Shown: piece after piece, positions 22,946 through 29,284 of the stretch | How the letters are laid out: each line of letters starts with the position of its first letter | Numbering within the stretch: the stretch's first letter is position 1 | Source: a virus | DNA length: 35,422 nt | Direction: 5' to 3' (one strand) | IMG/VR virus record: IMGVR_UViG_3300036885_000168 | Location: 1-35,422 of that record | Notes under the pieces: generated by a model | Seen by the model: only the letters and a program-made list of their open reading frames with translations | The model's database searches: none | Told to the model about the DNA's origin: nothing | Position numbers and translations under genes: made by a program

Positions 22946-24950
22946 TATCTCTCTCCTGATTCATAACTTCGTTCTCCTGACCTTTAATCATGTGCATTAA
23001 TGTTACAAGTTTTTCAATATGTTCAAAGTCGGCCGATTCTATCTCTTTAAGAGCCTTAGCCATATCTAATATCGCAAGATTTTCATCTTTAACAGCGGCT
23101 GCCTGACGTTCTTTAGCCAATGCTTTATTTTCTTGTATACGTGATAAACGTTCCAGCCCAAGACCCGCATCGGCAGTTGCTCTAGCATGTGATAGCTCGG
23201 TGCGTGCTTGCATTTCCTGCATGGCAACTTGTGATTGCTGTTCAGCCATTTGCTGCTGTTGCTGCTGGGCTTGCTGCATCGTCTCAATAATCTTAGTCTT
23301 TTCTTGAAATGTAGCGGCTTCAACAAGTGAAATATCAGGTATCTGTACGCCAATTTCACGTAGCTGTACCATTTGAGCGAGTTGCATCTGTTTTTGAGTG
23401 GTCGTATTAAGACCTTCTTCAATAGCGCACTCATATTTTCCAAACGCCTTACCATAAAACTGAGGCGTGGGATCTTCTTCTAGGATGCGTGAGACCTTGC
23501 CTGGCGCAAAGTTAACGTTAATAATATCTATCATTAACTTGCCGAGTAATTTCTGTGTTTTGTCTAAGTTGTCGAACAGGCCTTGAAGAGTTGTCAGGCC
23601 AGCGCCTTGACGTAACATAGCCAATACTCCGGCCTTATCGTCAATTGCCTGGCCCATTAATTCCTCATTAACACCTGAAATTGTCATTATCTCTTTAGCT
23701 AATAGCTCAGAAAGTTGGAACATGCCAGGTGGAATATCGGCGGGCATTATCTTTTGAACATCGGTTATCTGCGCCTCGTCTTTAAGAGCAATACCTTTGC
23801 CTTGGCCTGACATAAAGATGTCTTTGGGATTAACCAAAGCGGACTCTTTGTAAATCCATCCACTATTGACCTGGCTTTCGAGTACATCCATCTCGATTGT
23901 TTTCCTGTGGTTGAATAAATATTGAGGATCGCGAAGTCCGCGGACAACCCCTGTAATACGCCAAGGATAATAAGGTATCTGGGGATTGTAATAAGTTGTA
24001 ACAGGCACAAAAGGATAAGTATCTATTCCTAAGGGGTTCGGACCGTCATAGGTGACTCTGCCTTGAACGACGATCGCTAATCTGACAGTGGGGATCTCCT
24101 GTTCAATTACAGTTATCTGTGGGAACTGCTGTAAGAACCGAGTAAGCCCTTCTTCATTATTGGACTGCCATTCTTTACATTCGCCCGTCTTACTATCGAC
24201 TAACATGCGCTGAGTTCGATAAGCTCTGTAATAGAATTCGTCATAAGTTAATAAATTCTTAAAGCCCAGATTATAGTTTTCAGGTAAGAATTGAAATTTC
24301 GCATCACGTTGGTCATTACCAACCAAAGGCAGAATCATGTCAGCCTTATCAGGCAGAAGTGAAATACATTCAGCCTTGGTCAAAAATGAGCGCTTCCAGA
24401 TGCCCCTGCAGTCTGATAGGTCTGTCTTGCGAAAAAACGGATCGACCAAAAAGGAATTGTACGGCAAATTGTCGATCTTTATATCACCCGAAATACAGTC
24501 GCTTCGATAGTCCAGCCAGACATGCAAAAAGTTCATGCCGCAGACTACCGCACCTTCAAAGGCGTCGGATATGGTTTCAAGGACATGTTCACGTTGATTA
24601 ATCCACATTAAAATCTTCGTGTATTGATCGGCTGTTTTATCGTCTCCATTTTCGATTGGAACACAGATCGTGGATTTACGATTTCGGCGTTGATAGCCTG
24701 AAATCATGTTCTTTATTGGCCTTATACGGTTAAAGCTGAATTGGCGCCTGCGATTTATTGGCAAGTTGCCATAAACGTCTTGCCAAACAGTTTGATCACC
24801 ACATTCAAATCGCCAATCAGTATCGGCCTCGGCCCAGAATGATTGATTTAATGCGATAGATTCCGCATAGAAGGCTTCCATGCGTTGCTTGATAAGATTA
24901 TCTTTCTCATCATAGTACGCAGGGCTTAATTGAGGAAATATCATCTTCAT
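22923..24950 (-). CDS. portal protein, P22 type
   Basis: 675 residues. ATG 24950 is annotated; ATG 24944 is also possible and lies at better spacing from AGGGG. The wing and clip segments (FSFNRIRPIKNMISGYQRRN, GMNFLHVWLDYRSDC, YFVPVTTYY-like PFVPVTTYYNPQIPYYPWRI, GVVRGLRDPQYLFNHRKTIE) match P22-like portals. The C-terminus (residues 560-650) is a long Gln-rich helix (QQAQQQQQQMAEQQSQVA) that would form the barrel inside the head. It makes the dodecameric ring for DNA entry and exit. A large foldable leader precedes it. Confidence 0.85.
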   Translation of the reverse strand: MKMIFPQLSPAYYDEKDNLIKQRMEAFYAESIALNQSFWAEADTDWRFECGDQTVWQDVYGNLPINRRRQFSFNRIRPIKNMISGYQRRNRKSTICVPIENGDDKTADQYTKILMWINQREHVLETISDAFEGAVVCGMNFLHVWLDYRSDCISGDIKIDNLPYNSFLVDPFFRKTDLSDCRGIWKRSFLTKAECISLLPDKADMILPLVGNDQRDAKFQFLPENYNLGFKNLLTYDEFYYRAYRTQRMLVDSKTGECKEWQSNNEEGLTRFLQQFPQITVIEQEIPTVRLAIVVQGRVTYDGPNPLGIDTYPFVPVTTYYNPQIPYYPWRITGVVRGLRDPQYLFNHRKTIEMDVLESQVNSGWIYKESALVNPKDIFMSGQGKGIALKDEAQITDVQKIMPADIPPGMFQLSELLAKEIMTISGVNEELMGQAIDDKAGVLAMLRQGAGLTTLQGLFDNLDKTQKLLGKLMIDIINVNFAPGKVSRILEEDPTPQFYGKAFGKYECAIEEGLNTTTQKQMQLAQMVQLREIGVQIPDISLVEAATFQEKTKIIETMQQAQQQQQQMAEQQSQVAMQEMQARTELSHARATADAGLGLERLSRIQENKALAKERQAAAVKDENLAILDMAKALKEIESADFEHIEKLVTLMHMIKGQENEVMNQERDNETKSAS

Positions 24951-24953
24951 TAC

Positions 24954-25042
24954 CCCTAGATTTACAATTTACGCCTGTCCTTCGTAGCCACATAGGGCGA
25001 AGGAGGAAGTACTCTCATTAAAAATTGTATGTATCTCTAGGG
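24954..25042 (-). promoter_or_regulatory. foldable leader hiding the portal ribosome binding site
   Basis: In leftward RNA, CCCTAGA (25042-25036) pairs with TCTAGGG (24960-24954), and TACAATTTT (25029-25021) pairs with AAATTGTA (24970-24963). Inside is a CCTTCG/CGAAGG hairpin (24979-25003). The AGGGG ribosome binding site lies in the closing stem. The gap 24951-25145 otherwise holds only the terminator below. Confidence 0.55.
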
Positions 25043-25072
25043 ATGCAACAAAGAAAATAATATTTAGAAAAG

Positions 25073-25103
25073 AAAAAACCCCATACGCTCAAAACATATG
25101 GGG
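25073..25103 (-). terminator. intrinsic terminator
   Basis: Leftward CCCCATA (25103-25097), an eleven-base loop, TATGGGG (25085-25079), then six Ts (25078-25073). It follows the small secreted-protein gene and precedes the portal leader, so the portal needs readthrough or its own promoter. Confidence 0.75.
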
Positions 25104-25145
25104 AAGACGAACAACATTCATCGGAAAATGAATGAAATAAAGATT

Positions 25146-25397
25146 TTAATACCACCAGACTTCTAATTCACCAATACCATTAGTCGCACGACAAGGTTGT
25201 TGAATTAGTTTTATACCCGTAGCGCCAATTGATCTTATTAAAGATATATGAAACAGATCAGTAGCTCTTGATAAATTAACACGACTTATATTATAAATTT
25301 CTTGCCGTATAACCTTGCCGCTTTCACCATCCCAATAAACAGTCATTGCGTTACATGAGATAAACATTGCACCTAAAAAGAATAATAATTTTTTCAT
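25146..25397 (-). CDS. small secreted or lipid-anchored protein
   Basis: 83 residues from ATG 25397, behind AAGGA. A signal peptide (MKKLLFFLGAMFISCNA) is evident. FISC could serve as a weak lipobox with Cys15, or cleavage could follow NA. The mature part (YWDGESGKVIRQEIYNISRV, SIGATGIKLIQQP, GIGELEVWWY) is beta-rich and carries one more Cys. Exported small phage proteins often act in superinfection exclusion or lysis. No family was recognised. It is flanked by terminators on both sides and so is an independent unit. Confidence 0.55.
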   Translation of the reverse strand: MKKLLFFLGAMFISCNAMTVYWDGESGKVIRQEIYNISRVNLSRATDLFHISLIRSIGATGIKLIQQPCRATNGIGELEVWWY

Positions 25398-25419
25398 CGT
25401 AGTTCCTTAGTGTTTATAG

Positions 25420-25449
25420 AAATAATAAAGGGTGATTGCAGAATCACCC
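25420..25449 (-). terminator. intrinsic terminator, leftward
   Basis: GGGTGATT/AATCACCC perfect stem (25430-25449) with a four-base loop. The leftward strand continues into TTTATTATTT. It lies between two small genes, 25146-25397 and 25592-25846. Confidence 0.65.
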
Positions 25450-25492
25450 CGAAGATCTTATAGCCAGTTAATAATACCAAAATTATACAAAT

Positions 25493-25531
25493 TTAAAACC
25501 CCCAAGATGTATATCATTTCAACCTTAGGGG
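25493..25531 (-). terminator. second intrinsic terminator, leftward
   Basis: CCCCTAAG/CTTGGGGG type stem (25499-25531) with one mismatch and a 17-base loop, followed leftward by TTTTAAATTT. It lies 45 bases upstream of the previous terminator, so the two work in tandem behind gene 25592-25846. Confidence 0.55.
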
Positions 25532-25591
25532 ATAATACTAAGCGATTCAGAAACGATGAATAACTGAATCGGTTCTATGTCTCGGTTAATC

Positions 25592-25846
25592 TTAATTAGG
25601 CTCAATTTGGTTAATAATTTTAACCGCCCAATCAAGAACAAGTTTCAATTCAGGCATAGACGCGGGTATTAAAGCATCAATATCATTCAGCAAAGGCTTA
25701 AGAAATTCCAAAACCTTTTCAATATCCGCTATGACTGTTTTCATATTGGTCGAGCTGAATTCACCCGCAAGGAAAGAATTAATCTTTGTTTGATTAGCTT
25801 TAAGGTCATTTAATAATTTAACTGCAACTTCTTGTACTGGATTCAT
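25592..25846 (-). CDS. small helical protein of unknown function
   Basis: 84 residues from ATG 25846, behind AAAGGA. The whole chain is predicted amphipathic helix (EVAVKLLNDLKANQTKINSF, ADIEKVLEFLKPLLNDID, LKLVLDWAVKIINQIEPN), with no Cys and no signal peptide. It could be a three- or four-helix bundle. It lies between the tRNA cluster and two terminators, probably on the tRNA transcript. No family was recognised. Confidence 0.5.
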   Translation of the reverse strand: MNPVQEVAVKLLNDLKANQTKINSFLAGEFSSTNMKTVIADIEKVLEFLKPLLNDIDALIPASMPELKLVLDWAVKIINQIEPN

Positions 25847-25894
25847 AACTAATCCTTTCTAAAATACCAATTATAAAAACTATACATTCAAACT

Positions 25895-25971
25895 TGGCGC
25901 CAATAAAGGGATTTGAACCCTTGATCTCCTGATAGACAGTCAGGCGCTTTAATCCACTAAGCTATATCGGC
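25895..25971 (-). tRNA. tRNA-Asp (GTC)
   Basis: Full cloverleaf. Acceptor GCCGATA/TATTGGC with one G-T pair, D-stem GCTT/AAGC, anticodon stem CCTGA/TCAGG with loop CTGTCTA (anticodon GTC), T-arm AAGGG-TTCAAAT-CCCTT, discriminator G and encoded CCA. The parts are all as expected for Asp. Confidence 0.9.
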
Positions 25972-25974
25972 GTC

Positions 25975-26049
25975 TGGTGCTAATGGATGGAATTGAACCA
26001 CCGACACTCGGTCCTTCAAGCCGATGTTCTACCACTGAACTACATTAGC
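25975..26049 (-). tRNA. tRNA-Phe (GAA), with one anticodon-stem mismatch
   Basis: Perfect acceptor GCTAATG/CATTAGC, D-stem GTTC/GAAC, T-arm GGTGG-TTCAATT-CCATC, discriminator A and encoded CCA. The anticodon arm TCGGC-TTGAAGG-ACCGA reads GAA with G37 and a C-A mismatch at 31-39. Both are unusual for Phe, and the D-loop is Gly-like. It lies three bases from tRNA-Asp. Confidence 0.65.
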
Positions 26050-26085
26050 AAAATTTTTAAACCTGTCCTCCATTTTCAGATTTTG

Positions 26086-26158
26086 CGCAAATAACTGGAC
26101 TCGAACCAATATCCCACAACTTAACAGGTTGTTGCTTTACCAATTAAGCTATATTTGC
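26086..26158 (-). tRNA. tRNA-Asn (GTT)
   Basis: Acceptor GCAAATA/TATTTGC, D-stem GCTT/AAGC, anticodon stem ACAAC/GTTGT with loop CTGTTAA (anticodon GTT), T-arm ATTGG-TTCGAGT-CCAGT and discriminator G. The genome continues with CAA, so CCA is not encoded here, unlike the two downstream tRNAs. Confidence 0.87.
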
Positions 26159-26168
26159 ATAAATTTAA

Positions 26169-26319
26169 GGCCTACAAGCCGAACTCTCATCGGCAACGTC
26201 CTACTGTTATCAGCCGACTGGTTAACAACCTTTGCTTCAGTTGCGAGCCTGTGCTGTTTGTTGATAGGAAAGAACTGTGCAGGTTCTCGACTTCGATATA
26301 TTTAATCTTCTTGTAGGCC
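26169..26319 (-). ncRNA. structured RNA candidate closed by a 10-bp stem
   Basis: GGCCTACAAG (26169-26178) and CTTGTAGGCC (26310-26319) are perfect complements and enclose about 130 bases with no open frame. Inside are GCCGA/TCGGC (26178-26194, seven-base loop), GGTT/AACC near 26220 and AGAAC/GTTCT (26271-26287, seven-base loop). The strand is inferred from the neighbouring tRNAs. I cannot match it to a named RNA family with confidence. Confidence 0.45.
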
Positions 26320-26332
26320 TATCGTTTCTGTA

Positions 26333-26381
26333 GCCTCGGCCAATAACTTTCGCAGGGGATACCCGCTAGGCGTACCGAGGC
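26333..26381 (-). ncRNA. small stem-closed RNA element
   Basis: GCCTCGG (26333-26339) and CCGAGGC (26375-26381) form a perfect seven-base stem around 35 bases. The leftward RNA has UA after the 5' arm, as a tRNA would, and an inner GCGGG/CCCTGC-type hairpin. It is too short for a cloverleaf. It is probably a domain of the same RNA as the preceding element. Confidence 0.4.
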
Positions 26382-26693
26382 ATTTTATATTCCCCAAAGA
26401 CATCATTGTTTAGTCTTTAGCATAGAGATTTGCACTCAAGAATATAAATATCGATTTTTTAAACCTAATTTTTAAACCTAATTTTAAAATACTGCCCATA
26501 TAAGAACCCTAGAAAGAACGACCCTAAAAGATAAGGATAAACTAACTAGGCCATTCGCTATCTGCAAGAGATTGCGCACCTAACTTAAACCTAGAAACTT
26601 AAGTCTTACTTTTTTATAAACCTATAAACCTAGAAACTTAAGTCTTACGAACTTTAAATGAGATCTTTTAAGGATCTTGCGGTCTTTCCCGCC
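26382..26693. repeat. AT-rich non-coding stretch with direct repeats
   Basis: No gene was seen in these 312 bases. TAAACCTA recurs at least five times. A 24-base sequence starting TAAACCTAGAAACTTAAG is present exactly twice (26586-26609 and 26625-26648), 39 bases apart. A TTTAAACCTAA pair lies at 26458-26483. An AAAGAC/GTCTTT hairpin is near 26400 and a GCGG/CCGC hairpin near 26685. Confidence 0.6.
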
Positions 26694-26764
26694 GTCGTAA
26701 CATAGGAATCGAACCTATAATCCAAGGTTATCAGCCTCGTGTCCTACCATTAGACCAGTTACAT
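26694..26764 (-). tRNA. tRNA-Ile (GAT), weak acceptor end
   Basis: D-stem GTCT/GGAC, anticodon stem CGAGG/CCTTG with loop CTGATAA (anticodon GAT), and T-arm ATAGG-TTCGATT-CCTAT are good. The acceptor ATGTAAC/GTTACGA has an A-A mismatch at 1-72 and a T-G at 2-71. The discriminator would be C, where Ile normally has A. No CCA is encoded. Confidence 0.65.
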
Positions 26765-26837
26765 TTGTGATGTCGGATTTGAACCGACTACCCCAAGCTT
26801 AGTAGGCTTGTGCTCTAGCCAAATGAGCTAATCGCGG
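26764..26837 (-). tRNA. tRNA-like gene with anticodon ACT, degenerate acceptor
   Basis: D-stem GCTC/GAGC, anticodon stem CAAGC/GCTTG with loop CTACTAA (anticodon ACT, Ser AGU), and T-arm GTCGG-TTCAAAT-CCGAC are intact. The short variable loop and body look like tRNA-Thr. Only four of seven acceptor pairs form (CCGCGAT/ATCACAA). Its discriminator base overlaps the first base of tRNA-Ile. It may be a pseudo-tRNA or a tRNA-like domain of a larger RNA. Confidence 0.5.
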
Positions 26838-26887
26838 CTATTTCTTTTTTATCGTTTTTTGAGCATCTCGTGTTCAAAATGCTCTTG

Positions 26888-26915
26888 TTTATATGTCAGT
26901 ATAATTTTTTTTCAA
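26888..26915 (-). promoter_or_regulatory. promoter candidate for the tRNA region
   Basis: Leftward TTGAAA (26915-26910), a 16-base spacer and TATAAA (26893-26888). It points into the tRNA cluster and is followed by a GAGCAT/ATGCTC hairpin (26861-26884) at the likely transcript start. Confidence 0.4.
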
Positions 26916-26927
26916 AGATCAACTTTT

Positions 26928-27037
26928 AGGGCCATTTAACACAGCTCTTACGAGGATTCGTCAATCCTACCTAATCCGCCATTGCGTCTAGGCCCGTCAC
27001 TTATGTATCTCGCACCCGAAAGTTCGGGAATGACCCT
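26928..27037 (-). ncRNA. structured RNA candidate upstream of the tRNAs
   Basis: AGGG (26928-26931) pairs with CCCT (27034-27037). Inside are AGGATT/AATCCT with a four-base loop (26953-26968), CCTA/TAGG (26970-26992) and CCCGAA/TTCGGG (27015-27028). No open frame crosses it. The multi-branch arrangement and its place between a gene and tRNAs suggest a folded RNA. The gap 26838-27058 holds this element, the promoter candidate and nothing else that I can see. Confidence 0.45.
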
Positions 27038-27058
27038 GTATTTTTAAAATCTATTTAT

Positions 27059-27580
27059 CTAATTTATCGGACTTAATTCCGTTGTAGCATTAATAATTTC
27101 AAGCGTAGCATCAATTAAGCTTGGCTCCGAGCGATACAACTCAAGCTTCTTATCTCGTTCGCTGGGATCGAAATACAAGCGTCTCTTGGTAATAGTTTGA
27201 GGCGAACTTGGAGTTAATTGAGATGTGTAACCTTCTTTCAGGCCTTTATCAGTTAACGCCTTTTCAATTGCTTCATCTGATTTGGCTAAATCGCGACGTC
27301 TGTGCACCCATTCGGCAATTGTTTTCTTCACAAACTTGCCACCAAGTTCAATTGTAACTTCGGTTTCAATATTAGTCTTCTGAATGCTTATGCGTAAGAA
27401 ACCAATTTCTTTATAAATATCATGAGCGCTTTGTACCCAGCCCGTAACTTCACGTTTCTGATCGGGATATGTAGGAGTTTCGCACTCCAAATCAGCGCAA
27501 TATTTACTTATTTTCTCTTTCAAATCGTCCGCTTTGCGTTGAAGGTCTTTCACCTTCTTCATTGCTTCAATTATTTTCAT
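27059..27580 (-). CDS. conserved phage protein, helical with basic core
   Basis: 173 residues from ATG 27580. The N-terminal coiled coil (MKKVKDLQRKADDLKEKISK) is followed by YCADLECETPTYPDQKREVT, ISIQKTNIETEVTIELGGKF and VKKTIAEWVHRRRDLAKSDE. The last is a distinctive segment I recognise from uncharacterised phage genes that lie near terminases. The C-terminus (KRRLYFDPSERDKKLELY) is charged. There is partial resemblance to DIP1984-type proteins in the opening coiled coil. No catalytic motif was seen. It may be a head- or packaging-associated protein. Confidence 0.55.
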   Translation of the reverse strand: MKIIEAMKKVKDLQRKADDLKEKISKYCADLECETPTYPDQKREVTGWVQSAHDIYKEIGFLRISIQKTNIETEVTIELGGKFVKKTIAEWVHRRRDLAKSDEAIEKALTDKGLKEGYTSQLTPSSPQTITKRRLYFDPSERDKKLELYRSEPSLIDATLEIINATTELSPIN

Positions 27581-27630
27581 TATTCTTCCTAGACTATTAA
27601 CCTTAAAATACTTAAATTAAGATACAAAAT

Positions 27631-27759
27631 TTATCTTCGTCTAACAAGATTAATTATAAAGCCGACTAATAAACCAATACCGCTTATCATAAACAGCACT
27701 AACATAATGCAGATTAGAACGCTAAGAAATTTTAAAATTAGAAGATCATTTGGATTCAT
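27631..27759 (-). CDS. 42-residue membrane protein next to terminase
   Basis: ATG 27759 is chosen because GGAG lies six bases upstream; ATG 27762 is adjacent and in frame. The peptide (MNPNDLLILKFLSVLICIML, then VLFMISGIGLLVGFIINLVR) is hydrophobic over about 30 residues and ends in RRR, which would keep the C-terminus in the cytoplasm. A small holin is possible. It is in frame with the preceding short gene across a single TAG. Confidence 0.5.
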   Translation of the reverse strand: MNPNDLLILKFLSVLICIMLVLFMISGIGLLVGFIINLVRRR

Positions 27760-27771
27760 CATCTTCTCCGA

Positions 27772-27897
27772 CTATATCTTTTGTGGGCGGTTGGGTTTCC
27801 ACCAACGACCTCTGGGGTCGCCATAATGATAATGTTCATGTATCATGGCCTCGCCTAGCGCTCTGTAGAGTTTCCCCTTCAGCTGAGCTACGCCCAC
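27772..27897 (-). CDS. 41-residue Trp/His-rich protein (GTG start), tRNA-like DNA
   Basis: GTG 27897 lies eight bases after the terminase stop. ATG 27846 would give a 24-residue form. The product (MGVAQLKGKLYRALGEAMIH, then EHYHYGDPRGRWWKPNRPQK, I) looks like a real small protein, with a distinctive YHYGDPRGRWWKPN core. The same DNA begins GTGGGCGTAGCTCAGC and ends in CGCCCAC, so it mimics tRNA ends. There is no anticodon arm between them, and I prefer the coding view. Confidence 0.5.
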   Translation of the reverse strand: MGVAQLKGKLYRALGEAMIHEHYHYGDPRGRWWKPNRPQKI

Positions 27898-27904
27898 ATT
27901 TATT

Positions 27905-29284
27905 TTATCTAAACATCTCAGGTAAATTATTAATTCCACCCATTACAACTTCACGATACCGTTTATCAAGTTCGTCAGCCGAGAGACCGTCTCGTGTTTT
28001 ACTTAAAGATAATACCATATATCTGGCAGCGTCGGCTCCGTGGCTCCATTCATTGTGGAGAGGCTGATCTTTATACACTCTAAGCTTGCTGTCATATTCA
28101 CGCCTGTAGTTCTCTAAAGCTTTAATAAGCGTGGCACATTTTTCTTCATCAATCCACATTCGACCAAATGAGGCCCTAACCGCTTCAATTCCGTCTTCAA
28201 GTGATAGATTGGGCAAGGATGAGACCATGTGGCCTGCTGGATTTCTATGAACCTCGAACTTAATACCTAACTGCTTAGCTTGTTCAATTCGTGATAAACC
28301 TGAACCAAATTCATGCACCGCAATATCGTGCGGCGCCCAGATTTTCTTATAAACATAACCCAAGTCTCGTTCTTTATCTCGTAAGATTTTGGCATAATGC
28401 TCTAATCCCTGCAAATTATTTTGATAGTAATCTATCACACGCACTATCTGGCCCACGCATTGATAGAATACCATGCAACAAAAATCAGAATAGCCTAAAT
28501 CAAAAGCCACATTAACACCGAAATGAGTTTCATAAGGCACAGATGTAATTCGTCCGTCTAATCGCATACGATCAATATATTTAGTATAAAATGCGCCTTC
28601 CTGGCCAAGCCAACTGCAATAATATTCTTGATCGATAAGGTCATCGGACATTAATCCTTCAGCCCGTTCTTTCTCAATCTCCCATTTGGGAATATGCCCC
28701 GTCTCTTCAACGGTCATTTTGTAACAGAACCAGTCGGGGTTTTGCTGGGCGATTTGGTAAAGTTCATAAAAATGATTTTTGCCACGAGGCGTTGACACAA
28801 AGATCTGGGATCCCTCATTAGCAACCACGATCGGACGCAAGAATTTATAAGCTCGTGGATCTTGAAGAGCATATTCACTGTAGATAATAAGCCGTGCGTT
28901 AGTTCCCACAAGGGCATCAATATTATCCGATCCACAAAGTTGGAGCAATGATCCGTTAGTGAAGCGTATTTTCATGTCGGACGCATTCATGGATTGCACT
29001 AGCTCAGGCGGAATGAAATCCAAGAACCGCATCCCATTATTCAAAATCGCATCCCAAATAATTCTTCTAGCCATTGCAAAAGTTGGCAGTATATAATAAC
29101 AAGTAATCGTTTTACGAATACATTGTCTAATAGCCAAATTCCAGCACGCCACATCTTTACCTGCTCGTCTTGGCAAGACCGCTATGATTCTCTTGTAATG
29201 TTTATTTTCGTAGGCGTCCAGTAAAGGGATCTGATATGCACGTGGCTGAAACTTGTTTAAGATTATCTGACTCTCGGACTTCAT
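27905..29284 (-). CDS. terminase large subunit (ATPase and nuclease)
   Basis: 459 residues from ATG 29284. The Walker A-like motif LPRRAGKD is at residues 37-44, an atypical P-loop with final Asp, known in this terminase group. The Walker B region reads LIIYSEYAL. Motif III is VSTPRG. The nuclease half starts with VAFDLGYSD and ends with WSHGADAARYM, giving the acidic metal site. The protein cuts concatemeric DNA and pumps it through the portal. Its start overlaps the zinc-ribbon gene upstream by 83 bases. Length is usual for compact podovirus terminases. Confidence 0.88.
   Translation of the reverse strand: MKSESQIILNKFQPRAYQIPLLDAYENKHYKRIIAVLPRRAGKDVACWNLAIRQCIRKTITCYYILPTFAMARRIIWDAILNNGMRFLDFIPPELVQSMNASDMKIRFTNGSLLQLCGSDNIDALVGTNARLIIYSEYALQDPRAYKFLRPIVVANEGSQIFVSTPRGKNHFYELYQIAQQNPDWFCYKMTVEETGHIPKWEIEKERAEGLMSDDLIDQEYYCSWLGQEGAFYTKYIDRMRLDGRITSVPYETHFGVNVAFDLGYSDFCCMVFYQCVGQIVRVIDYYQNNLQGLEHYAKILRDKERDLGYVYKKIWAPHDIAVHEFGSGLSRIEQAKQLGIKFEVHRNPAGHMVSSLPNLSLEDGIEAVRASFGRMWIDEEKCATLIKALENYRREYDSKLRVYKDQPLHNEWSHGADAARYMVLSLSKTRDGLSADELDKRYREVVMGGINNLPEMFR

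Noticed and set aside
26333-26381. Twister or hammerhead ribozyme in the GCCTCGG-closed element
   Set aside because: The conserved core bases of these ribozymes could not be aligned: there is no CTGATGA with GAAA partner and no twister core. Only the general stem-loop form agrees.
27760-27774. Reassignment of TAG to an amino acid, which would fuse two short genes
   Set aside because: Other genes here end in TAG with normal neighbours, for example 4831-7251 and 19386-19538, so TAG works as a stop.
27781-27898. A tRNA or tRNA with an intron, suggested by matching acceptor-like ends
   Set aside because: The D-loop would be 21 bases, no anticodon arm can be placed, and the T-loop (TGGAAAC) lacks the TTCRA pattern. 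An uninterrupted coding frame explains the sequence better.
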